From Malus domestica (taxonomy: Eukaryota > Streptophyta > Magnoliopsida > Rosales > Rosaceae), in assembly GCF_042453785.1 (NCBI RefSeq), contig NC_091671.1, positions 11,478,001 to 11,542,000 on the forward strand: 64,000 bases of DNA. Direction: 5' to 3'. Both the position numbers and the translations under genes were made by a program. The notes under the pieces are model-generated. The model ran no database searches and was not told the DNA's origin. It worked only from the letters and a program-made list of their open reading frames with translations. Shown here piece after piece: positions 45,701-59,070 of this stretch. Within the stretch, counting starts at the first letter, position 1. The number at the start of each line of letters is the position of its first letter.

Positions 45701-48700
45701 TCTAGGAGACCATGGACAACGCCCGAAAGAAGATTTTGGTACTGAGTTATTATTTTATAATTCATTTTCCTGTGGATTGTGTTAAAGTACTCTGTAAAGT
45801 CAGATGCATAGTGTCTCTCCCCTGGCTTTTCCTGTGCGTCATATATTATTAATGCCCATTTTAATTATATTAAAATTTAACTCTAAACTTCTTTGTCTTT
45901 TAGGAGAATTTTGTTGTTTATAGTTTCTTGAATTTCCAGAATAAGGAACCATGATTGTAGTGATTGCACTTGTCATCGCTTGTATTTGATTCAAGTGATG
46001 GGTAAGCCTTTTCTCAATATTCCCAAAAAGATTTTCAAGCTCATGTGATTTTTTATTTTATTAAACAGCTGTAGTGACGGCAGTCACAGATTTGGGCAAT
46101 GGAAAGCCAAAGTTCTACTCAACCCCTGAGATAATTGCTTTCTGTAGAAAATGGCGCCTACCAACAAATCATGTATGGCTGTTCTCAACAAGGTGACAAC
46201 CAGTAATTTCCATGTCACATGAATGGTTATGGTCATGGCAGTTATGTTTTCTAGTCATACTAAGTTTGAAAGATAATAACTTCCTTGCTTTCAGTCTAGG
46301 CAGTTAACTTGATAATAAAGTTAGTACAATCTTCGGGTATTTCAAAGGAGCAGTTGTGTGAGGACAGTTGATTTGTTATAGTTATTGCAATATTTTCATT
46401 AATGAAGTCCTGATGAATCTTTTTCTTTATGTATTACTAAAGGAAATCAGTGACATCATTTTTTGCTGCCTTTGATGCACTCTGCGAAGAAGGAACTGCA
46501 ACACCTGTATGCATGGCTCTTAATGAAGTTGCAGATATATCTATACCAGGTAAACTCTTCAGCGAATTTGCTTTAATTTTGATTCCCACTTCTAGTGATG
46601 CCTGTTAGCTTATCTCTTCATAAGTATTGCCTGTTAAACAACCTTTGTAGGATAAAGGGAAAAATGGAGACCAAAGTTATAGAAGCATTGTGTTTATAGT
46701 ATATTGCAACACTAAAGCTATGTCAATCACTTGAAAAAGAGGCTTTTGAACAAAATTATTCGGAACATGGATACTGTTGATAAATTTGGAATAAAATGGG
46801 TATTGATGATTGTGTATCCGAAGGGAGAACATGTTAATGAGATTTTCCATTTTCCTTTGTTGCTTGTTTTTATTAGGGAGAATGATAAGTCATCCATTTC
46901 AGTTACTGGAAAATAGTTAGTTATATCTAAATGTGCTTGGCTGTGCTAATGATTGTAATTAGTTAGGGCTGTTATAAGGTTAGGCAGTTAAGGGGTATTG
47001 TTGTAAATAGCCAAAGGCTATATATATACATCACCACAGTGTACAATTGTTCAGTTAAGTCAATACAATAAGAAAACTTACAGGAAGTTTTCTGTTTCTA
47101 TATGGTATCACGCCATTTTGCTTAACAGCATTGATTCCTTCTTCCACTCAAATCGATCAATCGATTCTTGCTCGATTCCTCCTTCTTCTCAAATTCTTCT
47201 TCTTCGATCTTTCTTTCTCTCGTGATTTCTGCAAGATATGGCGGCGCAATCCTCTTCGACACCGCCTAAATTGTCTTCTCCGTCGATCCAAAACCCTAAT
47301 TTCTCTGGTAATCCAAGTCCTCTGAGTTCCTACACCTCTCTTACAATTCATAACATCGACAGCATGGTGCCGATTAAGCTGAAAAGATCAAACTACCTGC
47401 CATGGCGTGCATTGTTTGGCCCAATCCTCAGGCGATACTAGCTTCTTGGAATTATTGATGGAACTGAAGCATGTCCATTGCCATTCCTGCCTGATCGTAG
47501 CATCAACCCTGCATTTGAGGAATGGTATGAAAAAGATCAAAATCTTTTGATCTGGTTTAATTCCACACTTTCTGAGGAAATCATTCCTTTCACGATTGGG
47601 GTTTCCTCTTCTCGTGAACTCTGGGTCAAGCTTGAGTAGAGATTTGGTGGAATTTCAGAGGCTCACATTCATCAATTGCGGTCACGTCTTCAATTGGTTC
47701 AGAAAGGATCTCACTCTATCTCTGAATATCTTAAAGAAATTAAGGAGATCTCTGATTCCTTGCAAGCTACTGGTGCCTCTGTCTTTGATCAAGATCTCAT
47801 TGCGGCCACTCTTCATGGCTTGCCTGATGAATTTGAGTCGTTCATAGACTCAATTATGCTTCGATTGTCCTTTACATCTCTTGATGAGCTCCATGGTCTT
47901 CTTCTCACTAAGGAATTCTCTATGGCTCGATGCAAAAATGTTAGTTCCTCTTCTGCAACTGAGCCTTTTCAAGCTTTCTCGATGCAATCTTAACCCCTTC
48001 TATTACCCACTCCGTCCGTGTTTGCTGCTCAGCACCAACTCCAATCATGGCACCAACCAAAACTCACAATCGTGGCAAAAATAATCGGGGCAATTCCTTC
48101 TCTCATAGAAGCAATCGTAATTTCCATAACAACCGTGGTCATTACTCCAACACTCGTGGCAATCGCAGTTATCAAAGCCCTCGTCCAGCTCAAGGTTCTT
48201 CTACTTTCAAAGTCCCTTGTCAAATCTATGGATCTACCAGTCATGAGGCTATTGACTGCTATGATCGCATGAATCCAGACATTTGTGGTCAGATTCCTCC
48301 AGCCAAACTTGCTGCTATATATGTCAATCACTCTGCCAAACCATCTCCATCTTGGTTGATTGACTCGGGTGCCACCTTTCACATTACCAATGATGTTGCC
48401 AATATTTCTTCTCCTACTCCCTATACCGGCGAGGACAAAGTGTATATTGGTGATGGTAAACTCCTCATAATTCTTTTCAGCTCCACAATGTTTTACATGT
48501 TCCACACATGAAACATAATCTCTTGTCTGCCTATCAGTTTCTTAAGGATAATAATTGTTCATTAACCCTTGACCCTTATGGATCTACTGTCAAGGATCGT
48601 ATTTCGGGGAAGATGCTTTTGCGGGGACCGGTTAGAGATGGATTCTATCATCTTCAAGCCTCAAGTACTTCTTCAATTTCTTCACCTACAGCTTTGCTCA

Positions 48701-51700
48701 GTATTAAAGCTCCTGTTCAAGTTTGGCATCGGCGCTTGGGTCATCCTTCCTCCTCTATTCTTTGAAGGGTAATTTCTAATCATCCACTGGCATTACAAGG
48801 CAAGTCCATTGTTGATTTCTTCTACTCAGATTGTGCACTTGCAAAGAATCATAAGCTGCCCTTTGGAGTAACTTCTTCAAAAACAACTCAAAGTCTTCAA
48901 CTTTTGTACTGTGATTTGTGGGGTCTGGCATCTGTTGTTTCAAATAGTGGTTTCAAGTACTATTTGCTTCTTGTTGATGACTTTAGCAAATATAGGTGGT
49001 TCTTTCCTTTGAAGTCCAAGTCCGATGTATTTTCTACATTTGTGGCATGTTTACGTAAGGGTAATCGGAATAAAGAAAGGGATTTGAATTTCGATTACGG
49101 AGTATTTCGGTGTTTACTAAATATTAAGGAATCAAAAAAGTGGTGGAGCCCACACGAAACAAGGAATCCAATTCCTGAAATTGGAGGAACCGGATTCCCT
49201 AGTTTTGTGAGGTATTTGAATTCCCTGAGGACAAGGGAATCGGGAATGCATCTTTTATTCCAATAATGCCCTCACTTGTTTCTTATTATTCCAACATTGC
49301 CCTTCATTTGACACTCATTATGTCATTTTTAATAAATAAATAAAACCTATTTATATATTTTTATATAGATAATTTTATTATATAAATTTAATTAAGAATT
49401 TAATTTAATTAATTAGTATGAAAATAATTTATTTATGTAAGGGCAATTTAGTCATCAATTTAGTTTTCATTCCGATTGAAGTGAATTAGTAAACAACTTA
49501 TATGAACTCAACATCATTCTTGCCATCTTTTAATAAATAAATAAAACCTATTTATACATTCTTATGTAGATGAATTTTATTATATAAATTTAATTAAGAA
49601 TTTAATTTAATTAATTAGTATGAAAATAATTTATTTATGTAAGGGCAATATAGTAATCAACCTAGTTTTCATTCCGATTGAAATGAATTAGTAAACAACT
49701 TGTATGGATTCAACATCATTCCTACTCCGATTCCTGACAGTTTTAGTAAACAACTTCAACAGGAATCAGATTCTGATTCCACCTCATTTCAATTCCTCCT
49801 CAATCCAATTCCCCCTCAATTCAATTTCTCTCAATTTGATTACGGATTAGTAAACGCGCCATTGTTGCCTTCAAATCTTATGTAGAAAATTTACTTGGCA
49901 ATAAAATCAAAGTTCTCCGTTCAGATTCAGGGGGTGAGTTCATTAGCACATCGTTTGCATCCTTTTTCAGACAACATGGCATTTTTCATCAATTTAGTTG
50001 TCCCCATACTCCTGAACGCTGAGAGAAAGCACAGGCACCTTGTTGAGACAGCTCGTACTTTGCTAGTTGCTTCTCATGTTCCTCCTGCTTTCTGGGTTGA
50101 AGCTTTCTCCACTGCCATGTATCTCATTAATCGGCTTCCTATCTCTGGTGTTTCCAAGTCACCATGGGAACTTTTATTTCACCAACCTCCGGATTACTCC
50201 AAACTCAAGGTGTTTGGTTGCCAATGCTTCCCTTGGCTCAAACCCTATGTTCACAGCAAATTGGATGCCAAGAGTAAATGTTGCATATTTCTGGGATATA
50301 GCCTACAACATAAAGGCTATCGGTGTCTTGATCCCATTACAAATAGAATTTACACCTCCAGGCATGTTATCTTTGATGAAACTACCTATCCATTTCAGTC
50401 ATTTCAACCTCCTGATTCTAATCAAGCTGCAGCATCTCCAGCAGGCTCTTCATCTCTGGATCTTCATTTTGATACCTATATTCCCAATAGTTCTGCACCT
50501 GTCTCCCATCCTCCAAGTTCAGCCTCTCCTGGTACCTCAGTACCTATCTCTTCTAGTTCTGTTTCTGTTTCAGAACCCTCACCTTTGCCACATAGTATGA
50601 CAAGTCATCCTCCTATCACCATTAATTCTCATCCCATGATTACAAGATCCAAGGCTGGCATATGTAAATCTAAGTCTCAGGCTTATGCAGCAACCAAATA
50701 TCCTCTTCCTGTTGATCTTGACTATGTTCCCAATACTTACTTACAAGCTTCTAAGCATGCTCACTGGTCAGCAGCCATGCAAGATGAATACAATGCCTTG
50801 ATCTCTACTGGTACTTGGTCACTAGTCCCCTCTCATCCTTCTCAAAATTTAGTTGGCTGTAAGTGGGTGTTTCGAGTTAAGAAAAAGGCTGATGGTACTA
50901 TTGATAGGTACAAAGCTCGCCTTGTAGCAAAGGGTTTTCATCAACAAGAGGGTATTGATTTTCAAGAGACCTTTAGTCCAGTTGCAAAGCCGGTTACAAT
51001 TCGCATTCTCCTCACTCTTGCTGTCCGATATAATTGGTTTCTTAATCAGTTGGATATAAGCAATGCTTTACTTCATGGAGACTTAAAGGAGGATGTATAC
51101 ATGCAACAACCTCCCGGATTTGTTGATCCTACTTCTCCTAGTCATGTTTGCAAGTTGAGCAAATCACTATATGGACTAAAACAAGCCCCCCGAGCCTGGT
51201 TTGACAAACTCTATCAAGCCCTTCATTCTCTTGGATTCCATCAATCATCCTCTGATGCATCCTTGTTTGTTCTCAATGGTCCTCATTTGGTTATTGTCCT
51301 AGTATATGTTGATGACATTCTTGTGACTGGTCCAAACTCTCACATCTGACAACAGTTTATTAACCAACTCAGTTCTCAGTTTCCAGTAAAGGATCTTGGT
51401 CCTTTACACTACTTCTTGGGCTTAGAAGTGCACCGATCTTCACAGGGTATTTTTCTTCACCAAACCAAATACTTACTTGATCTTCTCAAGAAAACAAACA
51501 TGGAGGGTGCAAAACCATGCTGCACACCTCTTAGTTCCATGAAACTTAATCACAGTGGGCCTCTCTTGTCCAATCCCACTGAATATCGTTCTATTGTAGG
51601 AGGTTTACAATATCTAACTTGGACTAGACTGGATCTTGCCTTTGCTGTGAACCAGATCTGCCAAGTCATGCATGCTCCTAGGGAACAACATCTTCAGGCT

Positions 51701-54700
51701 GCTAAAAGAGTTCTCAGGTTTCTTAAAGGCTCTATTTCCCATGGTCTATGGTTCACAAAGGGTCCTGTCCATCTTTCAGCCTACTCTGATGCTGATTGAG
51801 CCAGGTGTACGTTTGATAGACGTTCTACAAGTGGATACTGTGTGTTCTTAGGCTCCAATCTCATTAGTTGGAGTGCCAAGAAACAAAGTACAGTGGCATT
51901 CTCTACAGAAGCTGAATATCGCTTCTTAGCTCACACAGCTGCAGAAATCACTTGGGTTTGCAAAATTCTTAGAGATCTTCACTTCTCTCTACCTACACTA
52001 CCTACTCTTTGGTGTGACATCATCTCCACAATCTCCCTGGCATCTAATCCTGTCTTTCATGCTCGCACTAAGCATGTTGAGATAGACTACCACTATATTC
52101 GAGAATTGGTTATGGCTAATCTTCTTAAAGTACAGTTTGTGTGCAGTGAAGATCAATTGGCTGATCTCCACACCAAGTCACTATCTAAAAGTCGATTCAC
52201 CTATCTGTGCTCCAAGCTTCCAATTGGAATTTGTTCTGATTCCCCTTCTAGCTTGAGGGGGTGTATTAGGGAGAATGACAAGTCATCCATTTCAGTTACT
52301 GTAAAATAGTTAGTTATATCTAAATGTGCTTAGCTGTGCTAATGATTGTAATTAGTTAGGGCTGTTATAAGGTTAGGCCGTTAAGGGGTATTGTTGTAAA
52401 TAGCCAAAGGCTATATATATACATCACCACAGTGTACAATTGTTCAGTTAAGTCAATACAATAAGAAAACTTACAGAGGAAGTTTTCTGTATCTATAGTT
52501 TTGTGTTATCCCCAGTTGGACACTGGTTTCAAGAGGTATTTGTGATGTTTGGAACTCGATTGTAAATCTTTTTGCAGGTTCAAAAGATCATGTAAAGGAG
52601 CAGGGTGAAATCTTAGAGGGCATTGTTGCTCGTATTGTAAGCCAGGAAAGCTCAGAACATGTGGAAAAAGTCTTGAAAGATTTCCCTCCTCCACCAATCG
52701 ATGGAGGTATGATGTTACCTTCTTTGTCTATTTTTTGGGGGGGCATTATAGGTCACTTCAACCTGGAGTTTTTTGTGGGTGTGTTCTTCTTCCGATTCAG
52801 CCACAACATTCACTTGAAACTTATTAAACTCTTTTCTCTCTTTCCCTTTTTGGTACCTAAATGAATTTTTCTGTTAACAAAAAGTAAAACAATAGGTTGA
52901 AATTGTTGTTGCATGTTAATTTGTTTCCATTTATCTCCCAAATATATTCCGTTACATTTAATAATGCGAACAATTTTTTGCTTTGCGCTGATCCCATAAG
53001 TTCATACTTGATTGGTCTTAACAATCCATTCAAAAAGTTCTTCCTACTATCCTCTTGAAGATAAATTTGTTGACCCATGGGAATGCTAGTCAATTTTGAA
53101 GCTTTCTTTTCATTGTTTAGAACATCACTGGGTTTGCTCTATGTTTCAGCTGGTCTTGATTTGGGACCGAGCGCACGAGATATTTGTGCTGCAAATAGGT
53201 CGAGTGAAAAGCAGGTAATAGTTATTGTTTGGATATGAGATTTCTATTGCTTTGATGTTATCAACAATATTAGAATTTAGATATACTATTTTTAAATATT
53301 TTTTCTGAAATCCTCATGCAGCAAATAGAAGCGCTTCTTGAGGGTGTTGGCTCCTCTTTTTGCCCTGACCATTCGGACTGGTTTGGAGTTGGAGCTGGTG
53401 ATGACCATTCCAGAAACGCAGATAAATCTGTGCTATCAAAACTTTTGCAATCTCATCCTGCAGATTTTTCTACCACCAAATTGCAGGTCATTCTAGTCTT
53501 CATTTCAATCTTCTTGAAATAATAGCATCACCGCAATTTTATAGATGAAATCCAGTCAATCTTCGACCATTAAAAAAATTATATATCCAGTCAATCTTAA
53601 ATGCTTGCATCTCTGTCCACATATTCTTTTAATGGTTTACTCTTACAATCCACAGTGAACTGTTAGTTTTGATCTACAATTATCCCTTTGTAAATAATAT
53701 TTTATTTATTGAATCAGGAAATGATTCGGTTAATGAAAGAAAAGCGTTTTCCTGCTGCCTTTAAATGTTACCATGACTACCACAAAATTGATTCCATATC
53801 AAATGACAACCTTTTCTATAAAATGGTCATCCATGTGCATAGTGACTCCGCATTTAGGCGTTACCAGAAAGAGATGAGGTATTTTTCAAATTCACTCTCT
53901 AATCTCTATTATGTTATTTTGAGTTTTCTTTTTGAATGCTAGACTTTTGTTTATATTTTTATTCTCCTTACTTTATTTTTTTACATGTCTTGGGTTCATT
54001 GAGGATACTTTTTGGTGCATTTCAGGTCTAAGCCAGGACTGTGGCCTTTATATCGAGGTAAAAAAAAACCCTTGCTGAGTGAAAAAATTCACGCTTATAA
54101 CCAGTTAATATTTATTTCTGTACTGGACAATGGACATGTTTTATAGATTGTCTACTCAATAATCGTCGTTGAAAGTATGCACATTGGACATAGGGTTTTG
54201 GCTCTTATTTTGTTTAACCTTTCCATGATTTTATTTTATATTTTTGGTGTTATCTTGGTACAAGTGAAGTATAAGTCTGGTTAGACTGAAGGTCGAGAAA
54301 CAATCTCTCACTGCTTTTTTCTTAACCATAAGCCCCCATAACATTCGGTGAACCTTTCTATAATGCATGTGTCTTTTAATGAATGATGCAAGCATATATC
54401 ACACCTTGGAAGAATAGGTTTGCCTTATATTTTGTTTTGCTTACTTGAGTCGTTTATTCAGTACTGAATCTGATACACTTAATATTATGTAGGTTTTTTT
54501 GTTGACATTAATTTATTCAAGGCAAGCAAGGAGAGAGCTGCTGAGATAGCAAAAGGCAAAAGCAGCATTGTGGAAGATGGGAACAATGGTATGCCTGGAA
54601 AATATGGATTGGCTGATGAAGATGCAAACTTAATGATAAAACTGAAATTTCTTACATACAAGGTATGTAGTCCTGTCCTAGTAGAAAAGTATGTATTTAT

Positions 54701-57700
54701 AAAATTCCCTCAAGGAAGCAAAAATAGTATGGTGATTGTTCTCTTTTCCCTGTCAAATTTTATTAGAAAAATACTTTTCACCATATAAGGCTGATAAATA
54801 GACCTTTCTTTTGTTTGAAAATGGCTATGAAGGTGGTACATTATTATAATAATAGTATTTAATCAAGATTATATCCTCTGGATTAGCAAGGTTAAATCAA
54901 ATGGATAGCAGCTAAAATATTTTACTGATAATAATGAATTCTTATATAAATTCTGTATGGCGACTGAAGCAACACAGTGCAACTAGTGTGTTCTTTATGG
55001 AAGGGATTAAGGTGAATGAAAATACTAGTAGGCCAGCTATGTTTTAATATGGTATATGGTGGATGTAAAGTATTAAATAAGAAAATGGAAGTGGCACAAA
55101 CGAACTGTTGAATCGAAGTACCAATTGTCTACTGGATCTTGTAACTCGCTGTTTTGTTTTCAAATTGTTTCTTCTTTTCCTTTGTTGGATATAGAAAAAT
55201 TCTAAAAAACAAGTGCTGCACCATTCTTTCCAGACTGAAATAGATAGAAGGTTAGGTAGCTTGGGTAGAGTGTTTTGTAGTTTTTAATGGTCGAGAGAAC
55301 TCATGCATGGTGGTGGTGTGTCAGAGTATGAATAATTTGTTCACTCATATCATATACTAACAACTTAAGCTTCCCAACAGTTATCATATTGGTACTACAT
55401 CTCTTGATTTCTTCATTTTCTCTATGAACATATTACTTAATCATTCAATTTACTTTTGATGTAATGTGTACCAATCAATGTTCGAATCATCATACAAGGG
55501 TTCAAAGAATTAAATATTGATTCTGCTTATCTTTCACTGCAGCTGCGAACCTTTTTGATTCGCAATGGTTTGTCAATTCTGTTTAAAGAAGGTACAGCTG
55601 CTTACAAGACCTATTACGAGCGGTGAGGTTCTCAGGTTATCTTACGTTTTATGTCTTAAAATGAGTATATTTTAGTCACTAGTCACCGTTATTCATCACA
55701 CGTATATTAAGATGTTACATAAGTTTTTTTTTTTGGTCGGAAAAGATGTTACTTAAGTGGAGACATGAGCAATATGGTGTTATAAACTAGTGTGGTTGTT
55801 ATTTATTGCAGTGAAAGAGACTCCATAGTGCTTTTCTTATTCTTTAGCATGCTAGTACCACAAAATCTTGTTTTTTTAACCATTTATACTTTGCGTCTGT
55901 CATTACAGGCAAATGAAAATATGGAATACTTCAGAACCAAAGAAGAGGGAACTCAGAAAGATGCTTGATGAATGGTGATTTGTGTAACACTACTCTGTTA
56001 TTTTCTTTGCTTATGACTTTTGTGATTATCTCTTCTTACCTGGTAGAATTTTGTTCCTTCATGTTCAGGGCTGTGTACATACGAAGGAAATGTGGAAACA
56101 AACCGCTTTCATCATCAGTTTACCTCAGTGAGGCTGAGCCTTTTCTTGAACAGTATGCAAAACGCAGTCCACAGAATCAGTCTCTCATTGGATCTGCTGG
56201 AAACTTTGTAAGGGCTGAAGATTTCCTGGCCATTGTTGAGGGAGGAAGAGATGAAGAGGGTGATCTTGAGAGGGAGCAGGAGGTTGCACCATCAAGCCCC
56301 AGTGCCTCAGGCAGGGACACTATCCCAAAGGCTGAGGGTCTGATTGTATTCTTTCCTGGTAAGAATTGTGTCAAATCAATGGAGTTTTGGAACGTTGGAA
56401 AGTTCTCATGAATGCAATAAACAACGTTTGAAAGATATCTCTTTGTATATACTTATACATCATGCAACTTTTTTGTTACTTGGGAAGCATCGCCTTTCAT
56501 AGTTTTACATTTCGATATTTCTCTTTTTATACTTCTTTGGCAGTGTGCCCTTGTGCATCTGAATATCTCTTGATAGGTATTTGCTTTTATATTTACATAT
56601 GGGTGTTTATAATTGCTTTGACAGTGAATATGATTGGGTTCTTATATTTTTATTTATCACCTCTTTTGATAATGGTTTATGGGATTCAAAGCATATGTTC
56701 TATGCATTTCCTGATGTTTCTTTCTTGGCTTGAAATTTTCAGGACTACCTGGTTCTGCTAAGTCAGCATTATGCAAGGAACTACTTCAAGACCCAGGAAG
56801 AATGGGAGATGATCGACCAATTCAAAGCCTGATGGGTGACCTTATCAAAGGTAATTTTGTTTTTGAAGCACCCAGAAAAACAACTCTTGTGAACACTTCA
56901 AATCACATTTTTTTGACATTGGAGGTTTCGAGCAGTTTCTTCATCATGCACTCATAATATAGTTATCCTTCATCATCCTTCAACTAGCAGTTTCTATGTA
57001 AGAATCTGATCAGGTCATCCCAGCATATCATAGGTATCCTTGACCATGGTGCTGAATTTATGCAAAGGATTTACCTATGCAATATGATTGAGCTTCTTGA
57101 GAAGTTCAAAATATCTAGAATTTGAGGACTTCTTCTCATTTATTGTTCATATCTTTATTACCTCCAATGAGAGTATTGTCCCACTTTGGGAAAGTGAAGC
57201 CTTGCACGGTCGTTCAAAAGATATTAGTACTCTCCACCCATCGCCAATTGGTTGAAGTTGGAATCAAACTCTATAAACATTGGAAGTTAAAAATACGTAG
57301 AATTTAACGGGCTTCTTCTCATTGTACTGTTCATACCTTCATATCAAAACTTCTGTATTCTTCAGAATAGATCCACTGGCATCCTATTGTCAAGATGCTT
57401 AATGAATTAGTACGTCAAAAGATTATTGGAGGACTTATTAACAGTAAGATTACTTGTTTATTGTATATAAACAGGAAAATATTGGCAGAAGGTTGCTGAA
57501 GAGCGCAAGAAAAAACCATATTCCATAATGCTTGCAGACAAGAATGCACCAAATGAAGAAGTATGGAGACAGGTAATTTTCTTTTGGGGTTCACTTCAAG
57601 GATTGTTCTACAATCTGTTCATGAGAATCCAGAAGTAGTGTTCCATGCAGACTGTGTGGAGGTTGATCCGTAGCCCAAGGTCCTAACCAAAACTTGTATT

Positions 57701-58907
57701 GCTTAGTGCTAGTCACTTTCTGTAGGACTAATAAGCAAAAGTGGATTGCTTTTAATCCCTAAATGGGGTGATGTTCCGGAAACAAACAATAAAACCCAAA
57801 AATGGTAACCCAAAGGAACTAAAAAGGACGTCTTGTCCAACAAGATTGATGGCTACTCGATTGAAAGGAATCATGAAAAAGATCTCCAGATATGAATGAT
57901 TTTTTTTTTTTTGGATAAACTGTTTATTAATTATCAAACCGAAACTGATTTGTGCTTATCATAATTACACTACCATTTTTCTCGTCTCTCTTTTGCAGAT
58001 TGAACACATGTGCAACAGCACTAGGGCCTCCGCGGTTCCAGTCGTGCCTGATTCTGAAGGTTCTGTTGCTCCTGAGGCTGTTATTTGTTGTGTTCCAGTT
58101 CACTTTGTACTGTAGTTAAAGATGAATGGAATGTACTTCAGTAGTTTAGGAAATGATTTTGAGGCCATTGGATATGCTTTTACATTGTGATCTTTTAATT
58201 TGCAGGAACCGATTCAAATCCATTTTCTCTTGATGCATTAGCAATTTTCATGTTTCGGGTGCTTCAACGTGCTAATCATCCAGTATGCATTTTATTCTCT
58301 CATGTTCTTTTTCTTCATAGATCTGAGACACTTATATTTATTTGCATACTTACATGCTCTCAATTTCTGAAGGGAAACCTTGACAAGGAATCTTTAAATG
58401 CTGGCTATGTGCTGCTAATGTTCTATCACCTTTACGAGGGCAAGGCATGAATTATGTACTCTGGTCCATGCTCTATAGATGCACCTAATTTCATTACATT
58501 TTTCTGAATTTGTTATTGTCTAAATTTTTCAGAGTCGCCGAGAGTTTGATGGGGAATTAGTTGAGCGTTTTGGCTCACTTGTAAAGATGCCGTTGCTGAA
58601 GTCTGATAGGTAGTTTCTGTTTTCCTTGTTTTTTCCGAAAGAAAAGGGCCTGAGACCTCTCGTATTGGTTGTTTTCTGTAATGCTCTCTATTATTTGATA
58701 ATGATAAATATCAGGGGAAAACTGTTCATAGTAATTCAAATCATGCACCTGGCAAGGCAGGGGTTTTTGCTAGGAGCACTCTTTGCATGCCTTAATTTAT
58801 GGGTGGGTGGATTGTATTTACTATATAGATTAAGGGGAATTCTCAGTTCATATGAGTAATCTCTAACGAAAAGTATTTAGTGACACACACGCACTCACGC
58901 GCACGCG

Positions 58908-58943
<36 letters not shown>

Positions 58944-58950
58944 TACACAC

Positions 58951-58981
<31 letters not shown>

Positions 58982-59038
58982 CACATACATATATACATAC
59001 ATACATATATATATATACATATATACATACATACATAT

Positions 59039-59070
<32 letters not shown>

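Larger units (their letters stand above)
46871..52497 (+). mobile_element. Ty1/Copia retrotransposon in RNL intron 8, TA...TA termini
   Basis: LTRs at 46871-47102 (232 bp) and 52264-52497 (234 bp) differ by five substitutions and a 2-bp indel. The 5-bp duplication GTTTT flanks the element (46866-46870 and 52498-52502). Both LTRs start TATTAGGGAG and end TCTATA, so the termini are TA...TA. The primer site TGGTATCA at 47103 and the purine tract TTGAGGGGGTG before the 3' LTR are in place. Gag, protease, integrase, reverse transcriptase and RNase H follow in Copia order. It is in the same orientation as RNL. Confidence 0.9.

Noticed and set aside
48029..48505. 158-codon minus frame
   Set aside because: Antisense of the Copia gag/protease region.
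50067..50600. 177-codon plus frame
   Set aside because: Alternative frame of the Copia integrase/reverse transcriptase region, whose domains lie in the frame of 49895-51349.
56177..56374. Minus frame opposite RNL exon 17
   Set aside because: Shadow of the coding exon.
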